Both the position numbers and the translations under genes were made by a program. From Cinnamomum chago (lineage: Eukaryota; Streptophyta; Magnoliopsida; Laurales; Lauraceae), in assembly GCA_038049695.1 (NCBI GenBank), contig CP142451.1:44899001-44963000 (forward strand): a stretch of DNA of 64,000 nucleotides, written 5' to 3'. The notes beneath the pieces were generated by a model. It had not been told where the DNA came from. It worked only from the letters and a program-made list of their open reading frames with translations, and searched no databases. This document shows positions 10,624 through 23,000 of this stretch, in pieces. How positions within the stretch are numbered: position 1 is the stretch's first letter; the number at the start of each line of letters is the position of its first letter.

Positions 10624-12885
10624 AATCGAGACATATGCAAGTAAATCAAGTACAGTAATTAAACGGGTAAAACGGGGGTGCTCAAGGGCACACTGTCACT
10701 TCATATCGGGCAATACATTTCGGGACAAATAACTGTTACTAGTGTAACTTCAATGTTTTCGGGAAAACAAGTCATGTGATGCAAATCTCGGGAAATGAGG
10801 TGAAACAATGATCTATTACAATTTCGGGTAAAAGTATTAATTTCAAGATCTATTTAAGTGAATAGGGGTCCCGTATGTCGATTATAATAATTTACTTGGT
10901 ACTCCTTGAGTTTGAAGACATTCTGGGCTCCTTATGCACTTTTACTATTTTCAAAACTTAAAATGAGCTTATGGGTAGTACTAGATGTTACAATAGCAAA
11001 AATCAAGATTATAAACGGTCAATCCTAGGCATGACATTAATCCGGAAACATCGAGCAACCTATTCAGTCACCGAAAGGAATAGAATTCGCGATAACCAAG
11101 GGAAAGACTTGTGTTTAGATGTAAAGAAGATATCGCGTCGTTCCATCCCGTTCAAGATTGAAATGGATTGAACTTCGATGCCACCGAACCAACCGTGAGG
11201 CATGTCGGCTCAAGACATTCTCACGCACGGTCCAAACAGTCCAAAAAGGGTAGCCAGGGTCCCACCTAAAACCAAGAATTAGTGTCTAAATCAACACCAT
11301 TCTTTTCTTTTAGTTCCCTAGTCTTGAAGACCTTAGATTAGGGCATAATTGGTCTTAACACTAAGGTATATACCCCTAGGACTCATAGAAAGCCCAAAGG
11401 TTTCAAAAAAAAAACAATATCAAATTTCACTGGACTCAAACTGAGTCCTCCGATCGATCAGCCTGAAAAGCCTCCCAGTTAAAGACAGTCCGATCGATCG
11501 GACCTGGGCGTGCAGGTCCGGGAAACACTTGATTCTTCCTTCCTTTTTCCTTTCCTTTCCAACACTTAAACAATCACATAGAACTATAATCAAGAAGACT
11601 AAAATACATGTTTCCAATACAATAATATGAGCTAAAGAGCTCCTCATTTCAAGTTTCTCCCTTTCCATTCTTTCCATTCACAACAAATCTCAAGGTGGAG
11701 AAAACTCATTCATGTGAAACCATTTGAAACCTTGACAATATGATGCATACATTTTCCAAGCATGAACAAGAGGGAAATAAACTCATCAATAAGCACATTT
11801 CGAAATCAATATTAATCATAGTAAAGACAACTACTAAAATCACCAAAACCCTTAATGAAACAAGATTTTTCTCACAAAACATGTTAATAATCAAAACAAT
11901 CCAATCATCCACTTGCCTTTGACTCTAATCAAGCAAATCAAGCTCCTAATCACCTCTCAAGCTCAAGATCCACAATCTCTACAAAAACCCCCAAAACAAA
12001 CCCTAAAATGGGTTAAACAATGAAATGACAAGGAAACCTTTCAATAATCAAGGTGGAGCTTCTCTAAGGCTAGAAGATTACAAATCTAGAAGATGGGAAG
12101 AATCACTTACTTGGATGACTTCCAAATGAAGAGAACTAGCTCCAAGAAGATCTCAATGTTGATGGATTTCTCCAAAAATGGTATCAAGATGAAGCTTGCA
12201 AGGAGAGGAAGAGATTGATGATCTCCATTTCGAGTTTGGTGCAAGATTGGTGTGGCTTGGAGATGAAGAAGCAAGAAGAAGAAGAGAAACACAAGGGAAA
12301 ACCCTAGGTTCAGCTGGCTGTGCTGGAAAAATGGAGAATGGGATGCAATGAAGGGGGTGGGTTCTCTTATGTTAACAAAGGAGGTTGGGTCCCACAACTT
12401 AAGGGACTAGTTTGGCTGAAATCATCTAATTCGGGACCTCGGATGGATTCGACGAAGAAGGAAGAAATGATCGTCGAAATATCTAGTTTCCAAAAAGTAT
12501 ATGTTTCGTGGGTTTTGGGAATATCAAGTTTTTGGGTACAGATATGGTGTGCAATGACTGTTTTGCCCTCAAGGCCAAGAAATCGGGTTTCGGGTTCTCA
12601 AATGGATATGGGATCAACATGAAAGTTGTAGGATTCCACAAGATGAATGCAACGGGCCAAAAACACAATACGAAACAAATCGGGAAAATCTCACAAGTAA
12701 ATGCAAAGCCGAAAAGGGAACCCCCAAAGGGCCCCACAAGCTACCAAAGCACTCAAAAGCCCAAAACTAGAAGAAAAACCATTCTAGCTCACAAACTCAA
12801 CCCAACAAATACTAATCCCACTAAAAGAAACTAATCCACAAATAAAACAACACTAATCCAAGAGATTAGGGGTCGGGTTCTCACA
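10624..12885 (-). repeat. Truncated family-G LTR, minus strand
   Basis: From ATCGAGACATATGCAAG to GGGTTCTCACA this aligns with 46621-48900 of the solo LTR at 45098-48900. It lacks the first approximately 1.5 kb of that copy on the plus strand (the 3' portion of the LTR). The right end is intact; the left end is truncated exactly where the host LTR is also interrupted. It carries a CGATCGATCG cluster at about 11450-11505 where the 45-48 kb copy has GGCGGTTAGCCGCC units. Small ORFs inside it are not coding. Confidence 0.85.
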
Positions 12886-13328
12886 ATCTCTTAGAGTGTT
12901 CTTTTGTGAAGACACCTTCTTTGAGAAATCCTTCATTTGTAAAGGTTATTGCTTAGCCTAAGAAAAGCATTGTGTAAAGGTTATTGCTTAGCCTAGAAAA
13001 GTATTGTGTAAAGGTTGTTGTTGAGCCTAGAAAAACAACATTGTAAAGGTTATTGCTTAGCCTATTGAAAAGCATAAATAGTGAAAATCCGGTGGGGTGT
13101 TGGATCACAAGCCGGTAGTGGATGTAGGCATTGAGGCCGAACCACTATAAATCCTTGTGTGATGGTGCTTGCTTTGTGGTGATTATTTTTATTAAGCTTC
13201 CGCATTTTATTTGTAATCATCACTTGTGACTAGTTTAAGTTAAAGAAGTTAAAATTTGTCATAATTGGTCACATATTGTAGCTCACCCTATTCACCCTCC
13301 CTCTAGGGTTCGGATCCCAGGACTTTCA
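12886..13328 (+). repeat. 3' part of the element-A 5' LTR
   Basis: From ATCTCTTAGAGTG to GGACTTTCA this is nearly identical to 55830-56280. It contains four short tandem units around 12945-13070 (AAAGGTTATTGCTTAGCCTA type), also present in the 3' LTR and in the solo LTR at 2785-4465. Confidence 0.9.
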
Positions 13329-13330
13329 AT

Positions 13331-13342
13331 TGGTATCAGAGC
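13331..13342 (+). other. Primer-binding site of element A
   Basis: TGGTATCAGAGC, complementary to the 3' end of initiator methionine tRNA, lies two bases after the LTR end, as usual for plant copia elements. It marks the plus-strand orientation. Confidence 0.93.
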
Positions 13343-13444
13343 GTCGTGCACTATCTTATAGGATCAAGTGTTTGGAACTCTTGATTAGGTGTAAAAACCT
13401 AGAGTTTATAATCCTAGATTTGTGTTTGATTGAATACTTTTGAT

Positions 13445-14752
13445 ATGGATTCCACTAAGCTAGATTGTTTAGACTTTTGTGTAGATTCTCCTAGACCTCT
13501 CATTCTTCCATCTATTGGAGATTCAAACATTCAAATAAATGAATCTCAATGTGAATTAAATGAAGAAGAAGAATATGATGAAGATGAACTTCAACAAGCC
13601 TATGAGGAATTATATACATTATCTGTTAAGCTTGATAAGAAAAATAGAAGTTTAAGAGAAGAATCTAAAAGACTAAACAAAGAACTAGTCTCTTCAAAAG
13701 ATGAACTTAGAGAGAAAGAAGAAGTAATACAATGTCTAGACTCTAAGTTCATGATCTCTTTAAATAACCTATCTAATATCAAAGATGAACTAAATGAATT
13801 AAAGATAGGAAATGATGATCTTAAAAAGGAAAATTTAAACCTAAGAGATCTATTAAAAAGGCAAGACAAAGACTTTATCAATTTAGAATCCAAGTTGACA
13901 ATTTCCATGGAAATCATGTCAAATGTTCAAAGTAAGTTAAAAACCTTAGAACTTGGATCTAATGTTGTTAATGAACTTAAACTTGAACTAAAACTTGCCA
14001 ATGAAGAGCTAAGTAACTATAAGGAAATTGAAAATGATTTATTAAAAGTCAAAAATGAAAATTCAATCCTTATAACCAAAGTCACTCAACTTGAAGGATA
14101 TAAACAAAAGTATGAGTGCAAGTTTATCCAAAGTGAAGAGAGACTTGAAAAGTTATTTAAATTGGGTAAACCTCATGGAGATAGGACGGGTCTTGGTTTT
14201 GATAAGTATACTTCATTTGACCCTAAATTCACCAACACTTTTGTGAAAGGTGAGTCCTCTTCTCTAGCACTCTTTCTCCTTTGCCCAAATCCAAATGTAT
14301 TTATTGTGGCATTGAAGGGCATTTTAGGTTTGAGTGCAAACTAAAAAGAAGCCATGTGTCTAAACCCATCTTTGAACCCAAAAAAGGTAGAATCTAAATC
14401 TATGAAGGGTAAGACATTAAAAAACAAAGAAGACTCCAAAAAGATTAAACAAGTTAAATCAATTAAAATGGAGTCTCCTAAAATAGATTCTAAAAAGTTT
14501 AAACAAGTTAAACCAAGTATAAAAGAATCTATAAACAAAAAGCTTCTCAACCTATCTCCCTTATATCAACCCATGAAAGAACTTTTGAAGAAAGTAACAA
14601 AGTTAAATTTAAAATTCAAAAGTCAAATAAAGGGAGAATATAAGAAGAAAAGAAAAATGAACAAATCCCCTAAGAAACAAACTCACCAACTTCAAAAGAC
14701 TAATCACCAATCTAAGCTAAATTTAGTAAAATCTAAATGTCATGGTGATAAG
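13445..14752 (+). pseudogene. gag: Element A Gag-like coiled-coil protein with zinc knuckle (frameshifted)
   Basis: The first ATG (13445) opens about 300 codons: an acidic N-terminal stretch (NEEEEYDEDELQQAYEELY) followed by a long heptad-rich coiled coil rich in Leu, Lys, Glu and Asn. The frame then shifts: in another frame CIYCGIEGHFRFEC (14296-14337) is a perfect C-x2-C-x4-H-x4-C zinc knuckle. A Lys-rich tail continues in a third frame to the Ogre-like insertion at 14753 and resumes at 49125 (RWIPKVRYLDK), ending about 49250. This resembles the C-terminal half of SIRE-type copia Gag; the usual N-terminal Gag domain is absent. Confidence 0.75.
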
Positions 14753-15989
14753 TGTCGGATGTGAATTTTGATCCCCCAGGGGAGGGGAATCGCCATTCAT
14801 CTATATGTGCTATTTAAATTTTTACATCGAAAATGAGGATTCCGACTACCCTCAAAATCGACGGATCACGATCGCCAGCTAGGGTAACGGCCGTAACACC
14901 GTTCTTCGACAAAAGCCGAAAAAAAAAATGGGAGAAAATAAAAGGGTGGGTTCTTCTCTCGTCTAATGTGCTGCCGGCAACACACGACGGTTTTCCTGTC
15001 ACATTAATTTGGGTCTCTTTGGGTCTCTTTAATATTGGGTCAATTCAGTGTTATGAGTCAGAGTCCAAATAAGGTTAATCCTCACATAGCATAATCATGG
15101 TGTATCCAAGTAAAACAAAATAATTAAAATAAAGAAAATGAAAAAGGGGGAGGTGCCAAATATTTAAGAAGAGGATCGGCCCCGTTCCCGGGTACCCCCT
15201 TCTAATCCCTTGGCAAAATAGGGTTTAAAGGCTGACTTTTTAAATCAAAATAATGATGCAAATGAGACTTTGACTTGTGATTTCTGTGTTTTTCGTGTGC
15301 GATACACGAGTGATAAAGTGAAAAGCCGATGGGCTGTAGTTGATTGAAGGTGGTCGATGGGCCGGTGTTTGTTTTAGAGGGCCGATGGGCCGAAATAAAA
15401 ATATGCAAAGTGTGTGAAATCACTCATCTCATCTAATTATTCTCATTTATTCAATTTTGGAAGTCAGTTCTTTGTTCCCTTTTATCATTAAGTTCGATTA
15501 AATATTTGGCACCTGAGGTGGAGGAAGAAATAAAGGAAAAATCTTTTTGGGTTTATTTTGTTGGTTTTATAGTTTTTATGGATTTTTTATATTGGGGCTG
15601 GAAGGGCCTACCTAGGGAGTTTTACTTGGATTTAAATAATTAATTCTTTATTACTGATCATCGGATTAACCCTAACCTAAGGTCCAAGACCACCCACATC
15701 AGCTCTCCCAGTCCCCTAACGGAACAAGAAAGTGATGGGACGAATCCTAATGCTCTAAGCTACCTAACGGGGAAATCCGGTCTAATCCTAGGGTGCTAAT
15801 AGCCTAAACTTGGCAATTTCTATATAAGGGATTTGGTTATGATCTTAAATAATTCGGTTTGTTTTAAGTTGTGAGTTGATTAAGAGTGATTTAGGGATGT
15901 TTTAAGGTTCTGCTTAAGTTGTTTAAGGCTCGTGGATTTCAAGTTTTAATTCGAGAAGTGAAATGATGTCAAAATCGACGAAGAGGGTT

Positions 15990-17800
15990 GGCGGAGGACT
16001 TGGGCGCCCAGGGGGTGGCGCCTAGGTCACTCTGGTGACTTGGGCGCCCAGGCAGTGGCGCCCAAGTGGCTGTTTCTCGGTGGTTTGGGTGGTGGTGGTG
16101 CTATCGTTGTTATCTTCGGAATCCCGGGGATTCTTACTTGTTGAATTCTAATGTTCCAAAGTGTTTTAGTTCTCTAGTGTTCAAATGTTAAAATTAGTCG
16201 GGTCCGGATTTTGAAACAAAACCAAGAATTCGTGTTTTAGTGCAAACGAAAGGATAGGCGCCAAGGGGGTGGCGCCCAAGTGATGGCTTGTGATTTTCAG
16301 GTATTCCAGATGGGACTGAGTTCTCGGTTTTTGGGATCTAGGGATTATGTTGGGTTCTGGTTTTAGTTAATTTAAGTTGTAAGGTGTTTAGTTATTTGTT
16401 TTGGTCGAGGTAGTAGGTCGGGGTGAAAGCGTAGGATAGACGCCACAGGGGTGGTGCCTAGGTGGTTGTTTGTTGGTTCGTAAGGGTTTTGGGTGCTGAG
16501 TCTGAATCGATTAAGGTCTTAAGTATTTTAAGTTAAGAGTGTTTTAATATGTGGATTGGGATTGGTTTGAATGTTAATTAATTAGGCTAAGTTGTTGGTC
16601 GGGGTTCTTATGAAAACAGGTAGGCTGGGCGCCCAGGGTGTGGCGCCCAGGTGGAAATGGAGGATGGGCGCCCAGGGGGTGGCGCCCAAGTGGATTGTTC
16701 TGTGGTTCGGGTCCGTTTTATGTTTTTGGTTGATTTGAGGTTGAACTTTTATGGTTTGATGTATTTTAAAATAAAAGTGTTTCGTTGTGTTGTTAGGATT
16801 AAATTAGGTTCTAATTAATTAGGTCTCTTTGTGATTCGGGAGGCTAGGCGCCCAGAGGGTGGTGCCAAGGTGGATAGTCTTTTAAGTTTGGAGTTGGTTC
16901 AAGTTAATTTGAAGTCGGGCTTCTGACTTCAATTTGTTTAAATTCAATGGAATTCTGAGGTGTTGATTGTGATTGAGTTCGGGTTTAGTTTCAAATGGGG
17001 TTTCCAAGTGATTGGGTAGGATAGGCGCCCAGAGGGTGGCGCCTAGGTGTCTCGGAAGGATGGGCGCCCAGGGGGTGGTGCCCAGGTGTCTGTGTTTATG
17101 GTTCGAATCGGTTTTATATTTTTTTGAGTGAATTCAAGATCAAATTGATTGAGGTTTCAAGTCTTTTAAAATTGGCAGTGTTTTAATATATTGATTCGGG
17201 TCTAATTAGTTAAGTTTTAATTTCGATTGGTGGTCTCCAAGGAAATGGGGTAGGATGGGCGCCACAGGGGTGGTGCCTAAGTGGATTGATAGGCTGGGCG
17301 CCCAAGGGGTGGCGCCCAGGTGTCTGGTTTTTTTGTTTCGGTTTTGGTCTTGTGCTTTTAAGTTAATTCGAATTCGAATTGATTCGGGTTTCAGGTTTCT
17401 TAAGTTTAAAAGTGTTTTATTATGTTAATTAGGATTAAGTTTGGGTTGTGATCAATTAAAAGTTTTAATCAAGGGTTCCTTAGTGATGGGATAGGATGGG
17501 CGCCAAGAGGGTGGTGCCCAGGTGTCTCGGAAGGATGGGCGCCCAGGGGGTGGCGCCCAAGTGGACTGTTTTGGGTTTTGGTTGGTTTGTGTTTTCGAGT
17601 TAATTAGAGGTTGAGTTGATTAGGGTTTTAGTTATTTTAGGTTTAAAATGTTTTACTGTGTTGATTCGGATTAGTTTAAGGTTTTAATTAATTGGTTTAA
17701 GCTTTAACCGGGGTGTCTTAGAGAATGAAGAGGTTGGGCGCCCAGGGGGTGGCGCCCAAGTGGCTGTGGAAGGATGGGCACCCAGGGGGTGGCGCCTAAG
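15990..17800. repeat. GGCGCC minisatellite organised in ~200-240-bp higher-order units
   Basis: About fifteen copies of a block of the form GGGCGCCC, seven bases, GGCGCCC. Many occur in pairs roughly 40 bases apart. The pairs are separated by AT-rich spacers that resemble one another (AAGTGTTTTA...TTAATTAGG type), giving a higher-order period of about 200-240 bases. Each block contains two GGCGCC palindromes and could fold into a hairpin. Confidence 0.9.
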
Positions 17801-18459
17801 TGACTGTGTTTTGGGTTTTAAGTGTTTGATGTTCTTAGTTGCTTTTAATCCGAATTAATTAGGCCTCTAAAGGAATTAAAGGTATTCTTAATGATCTGAT
17901 GGTTTTTAAATTAATTAATCATGATGTTCTAATTAATCTTAGGGTTTATCCTACTTAGGCGCTAAATTTTATAACCTAGACTATCTAACTATTATTTTTG
18001 GGTTTTCTGGATATCTTTTAATTTGTTTTTGGTTTCCTCTCTAAGTTACTAAAGAATAAGGAAAGAGAAGAAGTGATTTTATGTTTTATGATTTTTTTTT
18101 GGGTTTCTTGTATGACTCTACGATTCGAATGATATGTTGTGAAGTGTGACAAAGATGGTAATTCGGAGTTCAGAACACATCAAACAGCCAAACATATCAC
18201 TATCAAACAGTCTCTAAGTAAAACTAAATGCAGAAGATTGGAAGTTGTGCACGAAGGTGGAAAAAATCCACTTCCTGCTCAGTCAGGGTTTTCAATGGGT
18301 CAAAATGAATGCACAAAAAGTCTTAATATTTTCAACACAACTTCCGATATTCAGTGACTGATGCGAATTCCTAATACGAACTACTAATGATGCAACTAAC
18401 AAATCTACGAGAAAACGATGCAACGGGCGAAGGTTTAGAACCCGAACCCAGTCTCAGAA

Positions 18460-18570
18460 GGGTAGGCGCCCAGGGGGTGGCACCCAGCCTGTCCGGGAGA
18501 GGGTAGGCGCCCAGGGGGTGGCGCCCAGCCTGTCCGGGAGAGGGTAGGCGCCCAGGGGGTGGCGCCCAGC
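18460..18570. repeat. Three tandem GGCGCC units (~43 bp each)
   Basis: Three copies of a unit with GGCGCCCAGGGGGTGGC and CCTGTCCGGGAGAGGGTA. The other LTR has two (43800-43875), so the array changed length between two LTRs that were identical at integration. Confidence 0.9.
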
Positions 18571-19189
18571 CTTTCTGCCAAGGGCTTTTCGCGATCTCTT
18601 TGATATAAATGATGATAATGATGCTGTTAATGCGAGATCTAACCTAGTTATGCAATTAGAGTTACGAAATCAATGCAAATCTACTATATTAGAATGAACC
18701 TAAACATGTTTCTGGTATGATGAGATGCTATAATATCAGTTTTAACACAAGCTAATGTAGATATATGATGCTCAAATGATCCTAGACATATTTCTAAGCA
18801 TTTATGCTAATGGAATGCAGTAAAAGAAAGGGGAGATCTAGGAATACCGGTAGATGATGCGTTTTTCAAGTTCCTAGAATGAAGCTTTCGCGAAGTCCCA
18901 TAGCCCCAGTTGAAGATATGAAAGCCTTCTTCTCTACCTCTTCTTCTTCTTCTCTAGATCTGAAACTCTTTCTCTAATGGTGGCTACCTCTTATTCTTCT
19001 TCCTTATTCTCTATTTTCTCTCTTTTCTTTTTTAGGGTAGCCCCTTGTTAATGGGGGGTTAAGAGGGATTATATAGAGGCTTTGGGACGAGTTTAGAAGG
19101 GCTAGGGCTTCATTAATTCGTGCTTCTAGAAGGTCTCATGCATCCCAAGGCGGCTTAAGTTGTTTTAGGGTGAATTAGGGTTTGAGAGA

Positions 19190-19490
19190 GGGTGGGCGCC
19201 CATGGGGTGGCGCCCACATGGCCTGCGCAGCCTGGGCGCCCACAGGGTGGAGCCTAGGTGGGCTAGGCAGTCTGGGCGCCACATGGGTGGTGCCTAGGTG
19301 GTTCGGTTTGTCTTCGGAGCATGGTCCCTATGTTTGAGTGGTCCCGGGCTACTTTCAAGCCATTCTAGTGGAGTTTGGAAGGTGGGCACCCACCATGAGG
19401 TGCCTAGGTGGCCCTGGGCAGTATGGGCGCCCAGCATGGGGCGCCTATGTGGAATTCAGTAGCCTGGGCGCCACATGGGTGGCGCCTAAG
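19190..19490. repeat. Second GGCGCC block cluster of the Ogre-like LTR
   Basis: Six or seven diverged GGGCGCCC...GGCGCC blocks at intervals of about 40-110 bases. The same cluster is at 44490-44790 in the other LTR. Confidence 0.85.
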
Positions 19491-20013
19491 TGACTTTGAC
19501 ATCCTCCTGGGACAAACTTCGGAAGCCCATAACTTTTGACCCGCTTATCGGATTTGGACGTTCCATATATCGCCGGAAAGCTCTCGGAATGTAGAATCTT
19601 GTAGTGTATAGCTCCTAATATTCAGAGGTCAGGGAAAGTAAGGGATACTCGGATCAATGATCCCAACCTCCTAATTCATGTTAATCATATCGTACTTAGG
19701 CAAACTATGTGTAGTTTCTCTAAGAATAACCTGAGTGTGTTCTATATAGTCTGGAAAGGGTTTGGAATAGTGTTGTAGCCCATGCCTGGTATGAGTAGTG
19801 GGTTGAACTCAATATCTTAACGCGATTCGGCCTTTTCTCTCACGAATTTCTATAGGTCGTCGAACTAAGTCTAAAATTATCAACAAGCATCTTCATCGTC
19901 ATTAATTAATTTTAATTATGCCATTAACCATTCAATTATGGGTGAAATGGGGGCATCATTATATATGATAAGTATTTAAGACTATCATGGGGGCCAAAAT
20001 GAGGTGTCTACAG

Positions 20014-20028
20014 TATGCCCCTCTTTGG
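20014..20028 (-). other. Polypurine tract of the Ogre-like element
   Basis: On the minus strand CCAAAGAGGGGCATA lies just upstream of the 3' LTR start TGTAGACACC. It gives the element orientation and agrees with the PBS at the other end. Confidence 0.85.
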
Positions 20029-23000
20029 AGAACAACATGTGGAGAGTTGTGCTCCAAAGAAAGTAGACACATCACTCATGACTCACGGGAGCTTTTGGGC
20101 TCGCGGGAGTGGCCGCCTACGGATGTTTGCAATTGCAAACTTGTTCTAAAGGTGAGGTTCACTTTTCTAGGATCGATCCTGATTCAGGGGGGAAAAAAAA
20201 AAAGAAGTTACGTGCCTACTGATTTGATTGGAAACCCGAGATCTGTGCCTCGGTGCCCGTGGTATTGCCACATGGCGGGTTGGGAACTGTGCCCCGGTTG
20301 CTTAATTTAAAAGAGATGGTGGGAACTGTGTCCCAGTGGTCTGAATCAGAATTCGATCTTTCGATTAGCTAAGTCACTATTAAAATTTCATTTGTTCTTG
20401 CAATAGAGTTTTATTCAGTTTGTCATATATAATGTCTTTTGACTTTCATCCACAGTTGAATGCTAAAGGCATAGTTAAAATCAATTAGCAGTAATGGAGA
20501 TCTTGAAGGTAATCACAAACATAGTTCAAGCAATTGTGTGGGGTGCATGTGAGAATGAGATGCATTTTTTTTTTTTTGAAAAGAGATTTTATTTTGAAAC
20601 TCGGGTATGCATCGAAAAAGCTAAATCAATGGAAAATGTTCACCGGAATAACCGTCACTCTCTAGGGATCTTGGTCTTCACCCAAGCTTGGATGAGAACC
20701 TGAGATAGATTCGATCATCGGTTCGTGCTTATCATGGAGAGTTTCAAGTCACACGGATTCCATTCTCCAACATCAAGATTTGAGTCGGCAAACACCACAA
20801 TTCGTGATAACACGGTATTATGGCTGCCATACCGATTATAAGCGCTTAAGGGAGGCCTACGGCGACTCAAGTTCTGGACGTGAAATAAAATCATGAAAAT
20901 CCATAGTTAGGTGTACTTACCTCAAGAGCTTTTCATAAGTCTGACGATGGGGCTCATTGCCGCTTTCTTTCATTGTCCATTTGCGGAAGTTTGCGTCATT
21001 CATCCCCATCAGTGTGTTTGAATCACTTCTGTCGTTCTCATTCATGGGTTGTAAATCTGCAGTAGATAAACACTAAAAGATTCTGCACTCTTGCTTGTCA
21101 GTACTTAATATTATAATTTGCAGAAATAACAATTTTAATTTCTATTGATGGAGATGACATAGGATGCAATGCACAATGCTAGATGTATGTGTGATGGGAC
21201 TAATGTGCACAGGACGTGATGGGACCCCTTGTGACGGGACAATATTTGGTTTGACAATGTGTGTCGTGCTTTTGTGTGTGTGCCTTTTTAACTTCCCTTT
21301 TTTTTTTGTTTTTTTTTTTTTGGTCTGGTCATCATTTTTGCCAATTTCTTAGGCTCTAGGGGCAGAAATGGGTGTAAGCGTGGTTGGCACCCGGACTTTC
21401 AAAGCATTGCTTTTCCACATTTCGTGTGCAGATAGCACCTTTACTCTTCTTTGCATATTTTCCTTCAATTCCGAACTCCGAATGTGAGAGCTTTCAACTC
21501 ATCTTTTATCTAAGTGAGTGGTGTTTCTTGTCTAAGTCGATTGTTCAAGTTTGATTAGTTTGTTTGTTTTTAGATTAATTGTTTTAATTATGTTGTTTGA
21601 TCATGTGTGTTGGTAGGTTTTATCATATTTATGTTCAGGTTAAGTTCCTTAAACTTTTTACACATTTTAGTATTGTTTTGAAGGTTTGTGATTTTTAGGC
21701 AGTTTGTGTTTTAGTTCTTGAATTTGATATGGTCCCCTTTTTTTTCACTTCTCATTATTTTTATCCAAAAATCTTGAACCCAAGTGGTCCGGTCCTAATT
21801 TTGCAAAGAGGATAATTATTGATCAAAGGTAACTTTAGGAGTAGACCATGGATTAGGTTTGTTCAAATTCTATGGGATAGACCTCCAAGTTTTCTATCTC
21901 CTTTCTTTTTCCTTAAATGAAGTTCTAAGATGTGGAATGAGGTTCTACCATTAGCTGTGATGGCCATACAGGTGATGGGTCTTCATGGAAATGGTGGGGT
22001 ATGTCCGCTTCAGCCTGGGGATGAGGGTCCTAGCCTCTGATTAAATTAAAAATGGACATGTTGATGAAGAGATCAATGCCTAACAGGATTTAGGCAAAAT
22101 TTGGGGAAAAAGGGGATTTTGTGCAATTCGTGGAAATTAATGAATTAGTTGGTGTGATTGGGTTGTTGAGTATTTTAGTTAATTTAGATTCAGTTTCTGG
22201 TGAATTTTTATGTGTTTTATTGTTTTGGACTTAAGGGGGCGGTATTGATTCTTTTTTTTTTCTTTTTGGTGTGTTTATATGTGATGTGTGGTGCTGGATG
22301 AGTGATGTATTATAGATGTGGTCATGGTGTAATGAGGTGAAGTGAAATGGAGTGAGGTGCGGAGGTAAAGACATGAAGGAGTATGGAATAAAGTGATGTG
22401 TGGAGGAGTGGTAAAGTTCTATTTCCTACGAATGATGTATACATGCAAACCATTGAAAATGTGTGTCTTATTATCATTTCTTGTTGATTGTGGTTATGAG
22501 GTGTGTTTTAACTTTTTCTTTTATCTTAGTTGTGGATTAATTGAATTTTAAAATTGGTTTTGTTTAGTTTTAATTTGCTTTTGTTGTTTGGTTTTTTTTT
22601 TGTTTTGTTTATTCGTTACTTTTTTTTAGTTGGGTTTTTTTTTCATCATTGGTGAGATGGTTTTTATTATGTTTTTTTTCTATTTTTTTTTAAATTAAAT
22701 TCGTTGTTATTGGTTGGTTGGTGGATTTTATTGATGGTTAATCTGTTGTTTTTGCAGAGAAAACCAAAAAGAGGGTGGAGGGTGTTCTACGACAACCTCG
22801 ATTGATTTTAGCATGGAGAGGCAAGGAGGAGTGCAACGGAGCTACCATTTCATCTTGAATGAGCTGAGGAACCACAAGGTTCGCACCATTTTTCTCTACT
22901 TTGTTGGGTTGAGTCTTTAATTTACGTTTACGTTTAAGTTTAATTTTGATTTTAATTTTTTTTTTTCAGTTTTCTTCTTTTAAGTTCAAGTTTGGTTTTA

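Larger units (their letters stand above)
14753..20012 (-). repeat. 3' LTR of the Ogre-like element (uninterrupted)
   Basis: 5260 bp. It is almost identical, apart from copy-number changes in the GGCGCC minisatellite and scattered substitutions, to 31053-49119 after the two nested insertions are removed. It holds no coding sequence. Its left third is unique sequence; 15990-17800 and 18460-19490 carry GGCGCC repeats. T/C-rich sequence at 18930-19050 and a short open stretch near 18139-18357 are not convincing genes. Confidence 0.95.

Noticed and set aside
12508..12834. Open frame of about 108 codons
   Set aside because: It lies within a truncated family-G LTR; the sister copy at 48497-48884 breaks the frame differently, so it is not conserved as protein.
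15990..17800. CRISPR-like look of regularly repeated palindromic GGCGCC blocks
   Set aside because: The spacers are themselves related to one another, spacing is uneven, no cas genes are present, and the array lies in a retrotransposon LTR of a plant-type genome.
18139..18357. 72-codon open frame in the Ogre-like LTR, also at 43456-43698
   Set aside because: The second copy contains a GGCGCC block insertion; conservation is explained by LTR identity.
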